Below, piece by piece: positions 42,957-51,570 of a DNA stretch of 64,000 nt. Under the pieces are notes generated by a model. It was given only the letters and a program-made list of their open reading frames with translations. It was not told the DNA's origin and searched no databases. Position numbers and translations under genes: made by a program. Position 1 is the first letter of the stretch. The number at the start of each line of letters is the position of its first letter. Origin of the DNA: Citromicrobium bathyomarinum (lineage in GTDB: Bacteria > Pseudomonadota > Alphaproteobacteria > Sphingomonadales > Sphingomonadaceae); the NCBI RefSeq assembly GCF_021021475.1, contig NZ_JAINWL010000003.1, positions 310,001 to 374,000 of the forward strand. Direction: 5' to 3'.

Positions 42957-45314
42957 GTGAAAAAGCTTGTCGCTCAGAACACGCCGGAACTGCCGGGTCA
43001 GCTTCCGCTGCCTGTCCTGCTCGGACTGCGCGACATTGCGGGGCTCGACCGGGCGTTTTTGCGTAGCCTGCAATATGATCATCTCGCGGGGCGCAGTCGG
43101 CTGCGCGTGTTCGGCCATGCGGTTGGCGCGCTGGTCGGCATGGCCTGTCTGATGCCCTATGTGCCGCTGCCGCTGATCGCCGGGTGGATCGCGGTGCTGA
43201 CAGGCGGGGTATTCTACTTCGCCCGAATGGAAAGCGCGATGGTCGCTGCGGACCTGCGCAAGGTGACCGATAGCGATGCCAATCGGCACCTCGTCGGCTC
43301 TGCATGGCTCGGCCTGACCTGGATGCTGCTGCCGATAATGCTGTTCTTCTACGCAGGCGAGGCGGGGATGCTGCGCGGCTTTGCGCTGGTCGCGGTGATC
43401 GTCGTCGGGGTTGGCACCGCATTGGCGGTCGTGCCGCTGCGCGCAATGGTCTTCATTGCCCCTGCATGCATTGCGTCGACCGTGTGCTTCGCACTGCGCG
43501 GCGATGTGGTCATGACCTGTATTTCGGCCGTGTACTTCTTTGCCAATTTGCTCACGATATCGCGCCGGGCAGAGAGCTTCCTGCGCGCAGGCGTCGCCGA
43601 AACCGCGATGCAGCAGAAGTCGGAGACGGTGTCTTTGCTGTTGCGCGAGTTCGAGGAGAACGAGGCCGACTGGCTGTGGCAGATCGACAGAACCCGGCTG
43701 ATCCGCTCGGTTTCCCCGCGTTTTGCCTTCGCGCTGGGCTCACGGCCCGAGCAGATCGAGGGCAAACCCTTCTTCGAGGTATTGTCCGGCGATAGCTGGG
43801 ACGTGTGCAATTTCGCGCCGAGCCTTCGGGTACTGGCTGACCGGATCAAGGCCCGCGAGAGCTTTTCCAACCTGATCGTTCAGGTCTGGGTTGGCGGACA
43901 TAGGCGCTGGTGGGAGCTTTCTGGCACCCCGATGCTGGACGAGCGGGGGCAAGAAGTCGGCTTTCGGGGGGTGGGATCGGACGTTACCGAACAGCGCAAA
44001 TCTTCCGAAAAGATCGCTTATCTCGCCCGCTACGACACGCTGACCGGCCTGCCCAACCGCCTGATGCTGAACGAGTCGCTGGGCGAGGCGATGGACGAAG
44101 CGCGCCAGTGGCGGCGCCGCTGCGCCTTCATCATGCTCGATCTGGACCGGTTCAAGGCGGTCAATGACTCGCTGGGCCACCAGATCGGCGATCGGCTGCT
44201 GGAACAGGTCTCCCGCCGGTTAAGCGAGCTGACGGGCGAGAACGAGATCTGCGGTCGGCTGGGCGGGGACGAGTTCGCCATCGTGATGCGCGATGCCCCC
44301 GATTCCTGCGCGGTCGACGCGCTTGCCCGCAAGGTGATCGAACGCCTGTCGCAACCATACGAGGTCGACCAGCACACTTTGTTCGTCGGGGCGAGTGCCG
44401 GCTCCGCGCTGGCACCGCGCGACGGCAAGACGGTCGAGGAACTGATGCGCAACGCCGACCTTGCGTTGTACCGCGCGAAAGACGGCGGGCGCGGGGTGCA
44501 CTTTGCCTACGAACCCTCGCTCCACGCCGATGCGGAAGAGCGCCGGCAGCTCGAATTCTCTCTCCGCAAGGCGCTGGAGAAGGACGAGCTGCTGCTCAAT
44601 TTCCAGCCGGTGGTCGATGCCAACAGCGAACGGGTCGTCAGCTTCGAAGCGCTTGTCCGCTGGCAGAGCGAGGACCACGGCTTCGTCAGCCCGGGCAAGT
44701 TCATCCCGGTGGCGGAAGATACCCGCCTGATTGTGCCGATCGGCACCTGGGTGATGCAACAGGCCTGCCGTGAGGCGATGGCTTGGCCGAGAGGGGTCAA
44801 AGTCAACGTCAACGTCTCGCCCGAACAGCTGATGGAGCCCGATTTTGCCGATACTGTGGTCGATGCCCTGACGCGCAGCGGGCTCGACCCGCAGCGGCTC
44901 GAAATCGAGGTGACGGAGAGCATCTTCCTTGGCGATGCGGAGATCGCGCGGCAGGCGCTGGCCAAGGTGATGGCGCTGGGCTGCCAGGTGGCGCTCGACG
45001 ATTTCGGGACCGGCTATTCCTCGCTCGGCTATCTGCGCAAGCTCCAGTTCTCGACCATCAAGGTCGATCGCAGCTTCGTACAGGGCGCGGCGCAAGGCAG
45101 CAGCGAAAGCCTGGCGATCGTGCGCGCCGTGGTCGCCATGGCGAAGAGCCTGGAGATGAAGACCACCGCCGAAGGGGTCGAGACAGAGGATGAAGCCCGT
45201 CTGGTCTGCCGGATGGGCTGCGACCGGATCCAGGGCTTCTATTTCGGCCGCCCGATGAGCAGCGCCGATGCCCGCGCGCTGTTCAGCAATGATTACAGCC
45301 AGCTGCGGGCGTGA
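42957..45314 (+). CDS. Membrane PAS-GGDEF-EAL protein (cyclic-di-GMP turnover)
   Basis: A 785-residue inner-membrane protein with GTG start. Six or so helices at about residues 52-203, a PAS domain (about 225-345), a GGDEF domain with intact GGDEF (436-440) and an EAL domain with FEALVRW (563-569), the NVNVSPEQL, EVTES, DDFGTGYSSLGYL and KVDRSF motifs needed for metal binding. Both synthesis and hydrolysis of c-di-GMP look possible. No RxxD inhibitory site precedes GGDEF. The stop is followed by tandem hairpins. Ligand of the PAS domain unknown. Confidence 0.93.
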   Translation: MKKLVAQNTPELPGQLPLPVLLGLRDIAGLDRAFLRSLQYDHLAGRSRLRVFGHAVGALVGMACLMPYVPLPLIAGWIAVLTGGVFYFARMESAMVAADLRKVTDSDANRHLVGSAWLGLTWMLLPIMLFFYAGEAGMLRGFALVAVIVVGVGTALAVVPLRAMVFIAPACIASTVCFALRGDVVMTCISAVYFFANLLTISRRAESFLRAGVAETAMQQKSETVSLLLREFEENEADWLWQIDRTRLIRSVSPRFAFALGSRPEQIEGKPFFEVLSGDSWDVCNFAPSLRVLADRIKARESFSNLIVQVWVGGHRRWWELSGTPMLDERGQEVGFRGVGSDVTEQRKSSEKIAYLARYDTLTGLPNRLMLNESLGEAMDEARQWRRRCAFIMLDLDRFKAVNDSLGHQIGDRLLEQVSRRLSELTGENEICGRLGGDEFAIVMRDAPDSCAVDALARKVIERLSQPYEVDQHTLFVGASAGSALAPRDGKTVEELMRNADLALYRAKDGGRGVHFAYEPSLHADAEERRQLEFSLRKALEKDELLLNFQPVVDANSERVVSFEALVRWQSEDHGFVSPGKFIPVAEDTRLIVPIGTWVMQQACREAMAWPRGVKVNVNVSPEQLMEPDFADTVVDALTRSGLDPQRLEIEVTESIFLGDAEIARQALAKVMALGCQVALDDFGTGYSSLGYLRKLQFSTIKVDRSFVQGAAQGSSESLAIVRAVVAMAKSLEMKTTAEGVETEDEARLVCRMGCDRIQGFYFGRPMSSADARALFSNDYSQLRA

Positions 45315-45321
45315 TTAAAAG

Positions 45322-45419
45322 GGTTCGCTAGCGCGAACCGCACCGTCCACCCACCTCCCCGCCCGGCCACCAAGGGTACAACCACGATAAGGTGGCCGGG
45401 CGGGGAGGTGGGTGGACGG
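45322..45419. repeat. Tandem inverted repeats, including a perfect 29-bp palindrome
   Basis: A small hairpin GGTTCGC-4 nt-GCGAACC (45322-45339) is followed by a perfect 29-bp inverted repeat: left arm 45343-45371, right arm 45391-45419, 19-nt loop starting AAGGGTACAACC. Arms are C-rich and G-rich (CCGTCCACCCACCTCCCC...). It sits between the converging GGDEF-EAL gene and purQ. The arms are too perfect for random sequence; it may be a bidirectional terminator or a remnant palindromic element. Confidence 0.85.
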
Positions 45420-45433
45420 CTGCCCCCAGAAAA

Positions 45434-46108
45434 CTAAGCCGCTTCGGCGAGGCTCCGGGCGAGCGATTCGAACAGTCGCCGACCGTCGGTGCCGCCGTGG
45501 GCGGCTTCGATCGCGCGTTCGGGGTGCGGCATCATGCCCAGCACCGTGCCGCTTTCGTTCACGATACCCGCAATGTCGCGGCGCGATCCGTTGGTTGCGT
45601 GGGCATAGCGGAACACCACGCGGCCATCGCCTTCCAGCGCATCCAGCGTCGCATCGTCGGCGAAGTAGTTGCCGTCGTGGTGCGCCACGGGGATGGTGAT
45701 CGTCTCGCCCGCTTCATAGCCTGCGGTGAAGCGGGTCTGCGTGTTCTCTACTTTGAGCTGCGCGTCGCGGCACACGAAGCGCTGGCCGGCATTGCGCATC
45801 AGCGCGCCCGGCAGCAGGCCCGCTTCGGCGAGTACCTGGAAGCCGTTGCACACGCCCAGCACAGGCACGCCGCGCGCGGCGGCAGCCTTCACTTCGCGCA
45901 TGATCGGGCTGTTCGCCGCCATCGCGCCCGAGCGCAGGTAGTCGCCGTAGGAAAAACCGCCGGGCAGGGCGATGAAGTCGACGCGATCGGGCAGCGCGGT
46001 GTCGCGATGCCAGACCTGTACCGGCTGCTTGCCGAACACCTCGGCAATCGCGACCATCATGTCGCGGTCGCAGTTGGAGCCCGGGAAGGTGACGACGGCG
46101 GTGTTCAT
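45434..46108 (-). CDS. purQ: Phosphoribosylformylglycinamidine synthase, glutaminase subunit
   Basis: Class I amidotransferase of 224 residues supplying ammonia to PurL in purine synthesis. The elbow GVCNGFQVL has the catalytic cysteine; [13 protein letters not shown] forms the oxyanion area, and GMMPHPERA carries the catalytic His and Glu. Start is the ATG at 46108, overlapping the purS stop by one base (TAATG). An upstream extension in the same frame is antisense-like purS sequence and is rejected. purL is not in the window. Confidence 0.95.
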   Translation of the reverse strand: MNTAVVTFPGSNCDRDMMVAIAEVFGKQPVQVWHRDTALPDRVDFIALPGGFSYGDYLRSGAMAANSPIMREVKAAAARGVPVLGVCNGFQVLAEAGLLPGALMRNAGQRFVCRDAQLKVENTQTRFTAGYEAGETITIPVAHHDGNYFADDATLDALEGDGRVVFRYAHATNGSRRDIAGIVNESGTVLGMMPHPERAIEAAHGGTDGRRLFESLARSLAEAA

Positions 46109-46341
46109 TATCCCGCGTCCTCGATCCGGTAATTCTCGATCACGGTGTTGGCGAGCAGCTTCTCGCACATCTCGGCGACCTTTTCGTCCGAGACGCCATC
46201 GGCCAGCTCCAGCTCGACCAGCCGGCCGATCCGCACATCCTCGACCCCGTCGAAGCCGAGCCCGTCCAGCGCATGGTGCACGGCACGCCCCTGCGGGTCG
46301 AGCACGCCGGGCTTGAGGGTTACGAACACACGCTTTTTCAT
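46108..46341 (-). CDS. purS: Phosphoribosylformylglycinamidine synthase subunit PurS
   Basis: A 77-residue protein ([21 protein letters not shown]...[12 protein letters not shown]...[16 protein letters not shown]) with the PurS pattern. It forms a dimer that holds PurQ and PurL together. Length is typical. It follows purC by about 90 bases containing a strong imperfect hairpin, and is coupled to purQ by TAATG. Confidence 0.94.
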   Translation of the reverse strand: MKKRVFVTLKPGVLDPQGRAVHHALDGLGFDGVEDVRIGRLVELELADGVSDEKVAEMCEKLLANTVIENYRIEDAG

Positions 46342-46381
46342 CTTGGAGCCTGGGATCCTGACAATCTCTTACGGGCCTCGC

Positions 46382-46425
46382 CGCCTAGCGCCGCTTGCGC
46401 GCCCGCGCAACGCAGCGCTTAGGCG
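46382..46425. other. Long imperfect hairpin in the purC-purS gap
   Basis: CGCCTAGCGCCGCTTGCGC (46382-46400) pairs with 46405-46425 (GCGCAACGCAGCGCTTAGGCG) around a 4-nt loop, with two or three small bulges or mismatches. No T-run follows, so it is more likely an RNA processing or stability element than a terminator between co-oriented pur genes. Confidence 0.5.
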
Positions 46426-46429
46426 ATAC

Positions 46430-47233
46430 TCACTTCTTCTTCGGCGTGCTGCCGCGCTTGCGACCGCGATGGGCGGACAGGTCGAACACCTCACCCGGGG
46501 TGTTGCCGTCGTTCTGCAGCACGCCGAGGCGTCGCGCGACTTCCTGATAGGCCTCTTCCTCGCCCCCCAGATCGCGGCGGAAGCGATCCTTGTCGAGCTT
46601 TTCGCCCGAGTTCATGTCCCACAGACGGCACCCGTCGGGGCTGATCTCGTCGGCGAGGATCACGCGCGCATAGTCGCCATCCCACAGCCGCCCGAATTCC
46701 AGCTTGAAATCGACCAGCCGGATGTCAACCGCGGCGAACATCCCGGCGATGAAATCGTTGATGCGGATCGCCATCGCGGACATGTCCTGCATCTCTTCCT
46801 GGCTCGCCCAGTTGAAGCAGGCGATGTGTTCTTCGGCGACCAGCGGATCGCCCAGCGCATCGTCCTTGTAGTAATATTCGATCAGCGAGTGGGGCAGGGG
46901 CTCGCCTTCTTCCAGCCCCAGCCGCTTGCACAGCGATCCCGCGGCAACGTTGCGCACGACGACTTCCAAGGGAATGATCTCGACCTGCCGGATCAGCTGC
47001 TCGCGCATGTTCAGGCGGCGAATGAAGTGAGTCGGGATGCCGATATTGGCCAGCCGCGTGAACACGTGTTCGCTGATGCGATTGTTGATCACGCCCTTGC
47101 CGTTGATCGTGCCCTTTTTCTCGGCATTGAAGGCGGTCGCGTCATCCTTGAAATACTGGATCAGCGTGCCCGGTTCGGGCCCCTCGTAAAGGATTTTGGC
47201 CTTGCCTTCGTAGATCTGGCGACGACGGGACAT
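46430..47233 (-). CDS. purC: Phosphoribosylaminoimidazole-succinocarboxamide (SAICAR) synthase
   Basis: ATP-dependent ligase of 267 residues adding aspartate to CAIR. Motifs: [71 protein letters not shown] and [15 protein letters not shown]-terminal 15 residues are basic ([13 protein letters not shown]). The start is [10 protein letters not shown] at ATG 47233; the frame upstream has no family similarity. It is the first gene of the minus-strand purC-purS-purQ run. Confidence 0.96.
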   Translation of the reverse strand: MSRRRQIYEGKAKILYEGPEPGTLIQYFKDDATAFNAEKKGTINGKGVINNRISEHVFTRLANIGIPTHFIRRLNMREQLIRQVEIIPLEVVVRNVAAGSLCKRLGLEEGEPLPHSLIEYYYKDDALGDPLVAEEHIACFNWASQEEMQDMSAMAIRINDFIAGMFAAVDIRLVDFKLEFGRLWDGDYARVILADEISPDGCRLWDMNSGEKLDKDRFRRDLGGEEEAYQEVARRLGVLQNDGNTPGEVFDLSAHRGRKRGSTPKKK

Positions 47234-47365
47234 GGGGCTTACCTTGCGCGTTTCAAAAAGGACTGCGCCCCGGCATCGCGAACCGCACCATTCGCGGTGC
47301 AGCCCTGCCGGGGCGGATTTGGCTGGCCGTACAGCCAAACGCGGGATGCTTCAATCCGCGTGGCT

Positions 47366-48682
47366 TCAATCTGCGCCGGAGGTTCGTGCCGTCGGCTCCT
47401 CCTGCATGCACGGCGAGTCGTCCGCCTGCAGGCCGTCGATCAGCTTGCCCAGCGTCGCGCGCTGGATCAGCACGGAAAACAGCACCGCGCCGAATGTCGC
47501 AGCGAGCAGGATGTCGCGGGTGTCACCGGCCGGCAGCGAGAGCGCAAGCGCGACCGAGATGCCGCCGCGCAGTCCGCCCCACCACAGCACCCGGCCCGAG
47601 CCCGGCGTGTCCAGACGTGCAGAGGGCATCACCTTGATCGCGCCGAACACCGAGATTCCGCGGGCGGCGAGGACGATCGGAATAGCAGCGAGGCCAAAGA
47701 TGAATTCCGTCCCACCCGGCACCAGCGCGATCAGTTCCAGCCCGATCAGCAGGAACAGCACCGAATTGAGCAGCTCGTCGACCAGCTCCCAGAACTTGTT
47801 CACGTAGTCGAGCGTCTCGTCGCTCATCGCGTAGTGCGCGCCAAAATTGCCGATCAGCAGCCCCGCCACGGCCATCGCGATCGGGCCGGAAAGATGGAGC
47901 TGACTGCACAGCGCATATCCGCCCATGACCACCGCCAGCGAGATCAGCACTTCCAGCGTGTATTCGTCCATCGACCGCATGCCGCGAAAGCCGAGCCAGC
48001 CGATCGCGACGCCCACCGCAAGGCCGCCCCCCGCCTCGATCACGAACAGGCGAGCGCCTTCGGCGATGCTGAAATCGGCCCCCGTGACCGCCGCGCCGAG
48101 CAGGATCGTGAAGACCACGATGCCGACGCCGTCGTTGAACAGGCTTTCTCCCGCGACCGCGCTCTGGAGCGAGAGCGGCACGTCTTCGGTCTTGAGCACG
48201 CCGAGGACAGAAACCGGGTCCGTCGGTGAAATCAGCGCGCCGAACACGAAATACCAGATCGGCGCGATTTCCACGCCCAGCAGCAATCCGAGCCCCCATG
48301 TCGCGCCGCCGACCAGGACGGTCGATGTGACGACCCCGACAGTGGACAGCAGCAGGACCGGCAGCCAGTCCGCGCTCAACCGCTTGAGATCGACGTGGAG
48401 CGCGCCTGCGAACAGCAGGAAGCTGAGCATTCCCTGCAACAGCGTATCGGTAAAATTCAGCTGTTCGAGCAGCCGGGAAACGCTGTCGTCCAGCGTGATG
48501 CTGGGCACCAGCGCGTTGAGCACCGTGAGCACGATCGCGGCGAGCGCGCCCATAATCGTCAGCCCGATCACATGCGGCAGGCGGATGTAGTGATGGTTGA
48601 TATAGCCGAACACCGCCGCCGCCACGACCAGCAGCGCGGCAATGTCGAACGGCGAAAGCGCGGCTGCGGCGGTATCGTGCAT
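47366..48682 (-). CDS. CPA1 family cation:proton antiporter (NhaP-like)
   Basis: Inner-membrane exchanger of 438 residues with 12-13 helices. CPA1 marks are FLLFAGALHVDLKRL, VFGALISPTDPVSVLGVLK, AVAGESLFNDGVGIVVFTILLGA (the ion-binding ND pair) and LRGGISVALALSLP. It probably exchanges Na+ or K+ for H+. The C-terminal tail after the last helix is short and charged. The start is ATG 48682. Regulation is not evident. Confidence 0.93.
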   Translation of the reverse strand: MHDTAAAALSPFDIAALLVVAAAVFGYINHHYIRLPHVIGLTIMGALAAIVLTVLNALVPSITLDDSVSRLLEQLNFTDTLLQGMLSFLLFAGALHVDLKRLSADWLPVLLLSTVGVVTSTVLVGGATWGLGLLLGVEIAPIWYFVFGALISPTDPVSVLGVLKTEDVPLSLQSAVAGESLFNDGVGIVVFTILLGAAVTGADFSIAEGARLFVIEAGGGLAVGVAIGWLGFRGMRSMDEYTLEVLISLAVVMGGYALCSQLHLSGPIAMAVAGLLIGNFGAHYAMSDETLDYVNKFWELVDELLNSVLFLLIGLELIALVPGGTEFIFGLAAIPIVLAARGISVFGAIKVMPSARLDTPGSGRVLWWGGLRGGISVALALSLPAGDTRDILLAATFGAVLFSVLIQRATLGKLIDGLQADDSPCMQEEPTARTSGAD

Positions 48683-48735
48683 TGCACCTGCCTAGCCGCG
48701 CCTTGTGCTGCCGGGAAGAGGCGCGTGGTCGAACC

Positions 48736-49050
48736 CTATTCGCCGCCCTCCCCGAACAGCATCGCCTTCATCCGGTCGAGATAGGCGATCCACGCCTCGC
48801 GCCCGACATCGGTCATGCAGGCTGTGGTGACGGGTTTCTTGCCCTCGAAGCGCTTCTCGATGCTGACGTAGCCCGCATCCTCCAGCTTGCGCAGGTGGAC
48901 CGAAAGGTTGCCGTCGCTCACCCCGGTGCGGGCGCGCAGCTCTCCGAAATCGGCGCATTCGGCGCTGGAGAGATAGGCCATCGTGGCCAGCCGAACGCGC
49001 CCGTGGATCGTGTCGTCGATCGCGCGGTAGTCGAGTGGGGGATCAGCCAC
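48736..49050 (-). CDS. Winged-helix transcriptional regulator
   Basis: Small DNA-binding protein of 104 residues: IHGRVRLATMAYLSSAECADFGELRARTGVSDGNLSVHLRKLEDAGYVSIEKRFEGKKPVTTACMTDVGREAW. This is the MarR/ArsR-like winged helix with a beta-hairpin wing (about residues 64-75), in the group annotated as HTH_34/transcriptional regulators. It overlaps the upstream membrane-protein gene by 8 nt, so the two are one transcript; the pair recurs in other genomes from memory. No sensor residues such as cysteine clusters. Confidence 0.88.
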   Translation of the reverse strand: MADPPLDYRAIDDTIHGRVRLATMAYLSSAECADFGELRARTGVSDGNLSVHLRKLEDAGYVSIEKRFEGKKPVTTACMTDVGREAWIAYLDRMKAMLFGEGGE

Positions 49051-49696
49051 GAGCGGCGTTCTCGCGCTGGATCAGCATCACCCCGGGCACGACCGAGACG
49101 AGCAGCACGCCCACGCCCATCACCGCGAACTGCATCGCGGTGCCCGCCGTCATTGCGGTTGCCACCACGAATGCCATCGCGAGCGCGGCGAACGGCCGCA
49201 GCGCCGCCACCCGGCCCGCCGCCGCGCTTGCGGCTAGAGCGGTCGCATAGACGCCGAAGGTGATCGGCGCGATCATGCTCATGAGGTAGAAGGTGACCGT
49301 TTCGCCCGTCCGGTCCAGCTGCAGGTATGCGAGCGCCAGCGTCGATATCGAGATGATGCCGAGAAACGCACCGCCCGTCTGCCATACTTCCTTTTCCACC
49401 TTGTGGCCTAGCGAGGGGCGCCAGTCGCGCTCGCCCGAACGCCACAGCTTGCTGACGACCATGGCGGGCACGATCAGCCCGAGCCAGATGACCGGCAAGG
49501 CGTTCGGCGACCAGTCGAGTGTGCTCAGCATGACCAGCCCGTGCAGCAGGCTGGCGAGCGCGATGGCCGCCCCGAACAGCACGAGGTGGCGGCCGGAGAG
49601 GAGCGGGCGGGTGCGCCCCTCCTCCGCCAGTTCGCGCATCATGCGCAGGTCGTCCTGCGCGCTGGGGGCCGGATCGATGGGAGCCGCGGCGCTCAT
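49043..49696 (-). CDS. Hypothetical multi-pass membrane protein, wHTH-linked
   Basis: About 217 residues with six predicted helices and a cytoplasmic N-terminal helix (PSAQDDLRMMRELAEEGR). Segments include HLVLFGAAIALASLLHGLVML, NALPVIWLGLIVPAMVV and VTFYLMSMIAPITFGVYATAL. No family recognised. The start is the ATG at 49696, inside the DUF2141 stop (ATGA overlap). The wHTH gene follows with an 8-nt overlap. The arrangement suggests a membrane partner of the regulator. Confidence 0.8.
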   Translation of the reverse strand: MSAAAPIDPAPSAQDDLRMMRELAEEGRTRPLLSGRHLVLFGAAIALASLLHGLVMLSTLDWSPNALPVIWLGLIVPAMVVSKLWRSGERDWRPSLGHKVEKEVWQTGGAFLGIISISTLALAYLQLDRTGETVTFYLMSMIAPITFGVYATALAASAAAGRVAALRPFAALAMAFVVATAMTAGTAMQFAVMGVGVLLVSVVPGVMLIQRENAARG

Positions 49697-50127
49697 TCGC
49701 CGTCTCGCGGATAGAGCACCGGCTCGGTAACCGTGGCACTGCCGTCGAGCGTGAAGCTTTGCGCCGCGAAGGTCGGCATGCCGCGCAGCGCATCCGCGCC
49801 GATCATCGACCAGCCGTCCGTCGGGCCCTGCGGACCCATGCTGAACGTGCCGTCGCCGTCGATGTCGTGCCACACCATCAGGGCGTACTGGCCGTCGGGA
49901 ACGTCGTCGAAGGTGACGGTGACCGTGCCGTCCTTCGGGTTCTCGACCGTTTTGCCGGCGAGCGCGGCGGCCTGCATGAACTGCGCCTCGCTCTGCAGGC
50001 TGACATAGAGATCGCCCGCATCTGCGCGCACATTGGTGAGGGTGACGGTGACCTCGCCTGCGAGGGCGGGGGTGGCGAGGGCTGCCCCGGCAAGCGCCGT
50101 GGCTGCGAGAACGGACATGCGAATCAT
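49693..50127 (-). CDS. DUF2141 secreted protein
   Basis: Exported protein of 144 residues with signal peptide (MIRMSVLAATALAGAALATPALA) and a single beta-sandwich domain of the DUF2141 family: VTLTNVRADAGDLYVSLQSEAQF, VTVTFDDVPDGQYALMVWHDIDGDGTFSMGPQGPTDGWSM. Function unknown in the family. The ATG at 50127 has an AAAGGAG site 7-8 nt upstream; a longer frame of nine codons is less likely. First gene of the three-gene run that includes the wHTH regulator. Confidence 0.88.
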   Translation of the reverse strand: MIRMSVLAATALAGAALATPALAGEVTVTLTNVRADAGDLYVSLQSEAQFMQAAALAGKTVENPKDGTVTVTFDDVPDGQYALMVWHDIDGDGTFSMGPQGPTDGWSMIGADALRGMPTFAAQSFTLDGSATVTEPVLYPRDGE

Positions 50128-50261
50128 GACAGGCTCCTTTGTTTCTATATGCACTTTAAATCATAAAGTACTTGTTTGTACAAGAGTGGTTCGAGACCCG
50201 CACCGCATCGCGCCATTCGCCGCTTTCCTACTTGGGTGAGGGGCCGCTAGGCCGAGAAAGT

Positions 50262-50354
50262 GAAAACCCGAGCCGACCTCTTCCAGCAGTCCGTGAACTG
50301 CGGGGAAGGGGCGGCCCGGGTTTCCAGCCCTGGACTGTGTGTCAGGTGTGTCAG
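50262..50354. repeat. Structured intergenic element: long imperfect hairpin plus 23-bp repeat copy 2
   Basis: Arms GAAAACCCGAGCCGACCTC... (50262-50284) and ...GGCGGCCCGGGTTTCC (50302-50325) are complementary over about 20 of 23 positions, with an inner GCAGT/ACTGC stem. Directly after it, 50332-50354 repeats the 23-base sequence at 18567 exactly. It occupies most of the 279-base gap between wrbA and the DUF2141 gene, where I see no gene. Confidence 0.7.
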
Positions 50355-50406
50355 GGGCGCGGCGGGAAGCGCGGATGCGAACTGCGCCAAATCCCCGAAA
50401 GCGGCA

Positions 50407-51009
50407 TCAGCCGTGCAGTTTGGCGGCGGTCGTCGCGACTCGCTTGCCGAGGTAGCGGGCGCCGTCCAGCTCGGTCTTGCTCGGCTGGCGGCTGCCGTCG
50501 CCATCGGCAATGGTGGTCGCGCCATAGGGCGCGCCGCCCTTGACCTCGTCGACGCCCATCTGGCCCTGGAAGCCGTAATCGAGCCCCACGACCGTGCAGC
50601 CCATGTGCAGCAGGTTGGTCAGGATCGACATCAGCGTGGTCTCCTGCCCGCCATGCTGGCTGGCGGTGGAGGTGAATGCCGCGCCGACCTTTCCGATCAG
50701 TGCGCCCTTCATCCACAGCCCGCCGGTCTGGTCCCAGAAGGACGCCATCTGGCTGGTCATCCGGCCATAGCGGGTGGGCGAGCCGACCACGATGCCGTCG
50801 TACTCGGCCAGCGTGTCGGGCCCCTCGATCTCCTCGTGGCCCGGCATCCCGGTGAAACCGGCGTTCTTCGCGACCTCTGCGGGCGCGGTTTCGGGCACGT
50901 GGCGGATGACCGCTTCGGCGCCGCCTTCGCGCACGCCTTCGGCAACCGCTTCGGCCATCGCCGAGGTGTGGCCGTAGGAGGAATAGTAGAGGACGAGGAT
51001 CTTGGTCAT
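50407..51009 (-). CDS. wrbA: NAD(P)H:quinone oxidoreductase, WrbA type
   Basis: Flavodoxin-fold quinone reductase of 200 residues. FMN-binding [20 protein letters not shown] at the N-terminus, the [22 protein letters not shown] insertion and [35 protein letters not shown] are all WrbA signatures. It forms tetramers and reduces quinones by two electrons under stress. Length is typical (E. coli 198). The region upstream holds nothing evident except the tRNA-Phe gene. Confidence 0.95.
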   Translation of the reverse strand: MTKILVLYYSSYGHTSAMAEAVAEGVREGGAEAVIRHVPETAPAEVAKNAGFTGMPGHEEIEGPDTLAEYDGIVVGSPTRYGRMTSQMASFWDQTGGLWMKGALIGKVGAAFTSTASQHGGQETTLMSILTNLLHMGCTVVGLDYGFQGQMGVDEVKGGAPYGATTIADGDGSRQPSKTELDGARYLGKRVATTAAKLHG

Positions 51010-51225
51010 GGGCTTCCCTTTGCTGGACTGTCCGGTGTGTGACCAATCAATGCGCGGGGGGCGCAGGTGTTTCGCAAAGCTTGCGGCCCGATTTTCCTAC
51101 TCGCTCACGACCCGTTAGGCCGATGGCGCTCTTTCCCAGCGTCGATCACGCACGCGGAGGCAACGCGTTATGCACTCGCGCCTGAGGCGGTCCGCACCGG
51201 GTAGATCTGTTAAAGAGAGGGGGCG

Positions 51226-51300
51226 TGGTGCCCAGGGGCGGAGTCGAACCACCGACACGACGATTTTCAGTCGTCTGCTCTACCACTGAGCTACCCGGGC
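51226..51300 (-). tRNA. tRNA-Phe (GAA), CCA encoded
   Basis: Folds as a complete cloverleaf on the minus strand. Acceptor GCCCGGG pairs with CCTGGGC (one G-T), D-arm AGCTC-AGTGGTA-GAGC, anticodon loop CTGAAAA giving GAA on the stem ACGA/TCGT, T-arm GGTGG-TTCGACTC-CGCC with TTCGA loop. The discriminator A is followed by encoded CCA (51226-51228). Confidence 0.95.
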
Positions 51301-51393
51301 AATCGCCGCGACGGCGGACCAGAACGGCCCGGCGAGCGAATGAGTGCGCGCCTATGGCGAAGGCGCGAAGGCTTGGCAAGCCCTGTTTGGTGT

Positions 51394-51570
51394 TCAATCC
51401 TGTTCGCGGGCAATCTCTTCGGGATCTGCCGGCCTTCCGGGCAGCGCATAGCCGTCGTTGAACCAGCGGTTGAGGTCCTTGTCGCGGCAGCGCGCGGAGC
51501 AGAATGGCTTGTATTCGGGCGTCTGCACGGAGGACTTGCAGATCGGGCAGGGTCGTTTGGTCTCGCTCAT
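51394..51570 (-). CDS. yacG: DNA gyrase inhibitor YacG-like zinc protein
   Basis: A 58-residue protein translated by eye: MSETKRPCPICKSSVQTPEY then KPFCSARCRDKDLNRWFNDGYALPG. The four zinc cysteines Cys8, Cys11, Cys24 and Cys28 and the SARCRDKDLNRW segment match YacG. In E. coli, YacG binds GyrB and blocks DNA binding. It overlaps the RNase E/G-like gene upstream by ATGA and lies at the end of the infA-maf-RNase cluster, a typical alphaproteobacterial arrangement. Confidence 0.92.
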   Translation of the reverse strand: MSETKRPCPICKSSVQTPEYKPFCSARCRDKDLNRWFNDGYALPGRPADPEEIAREQD

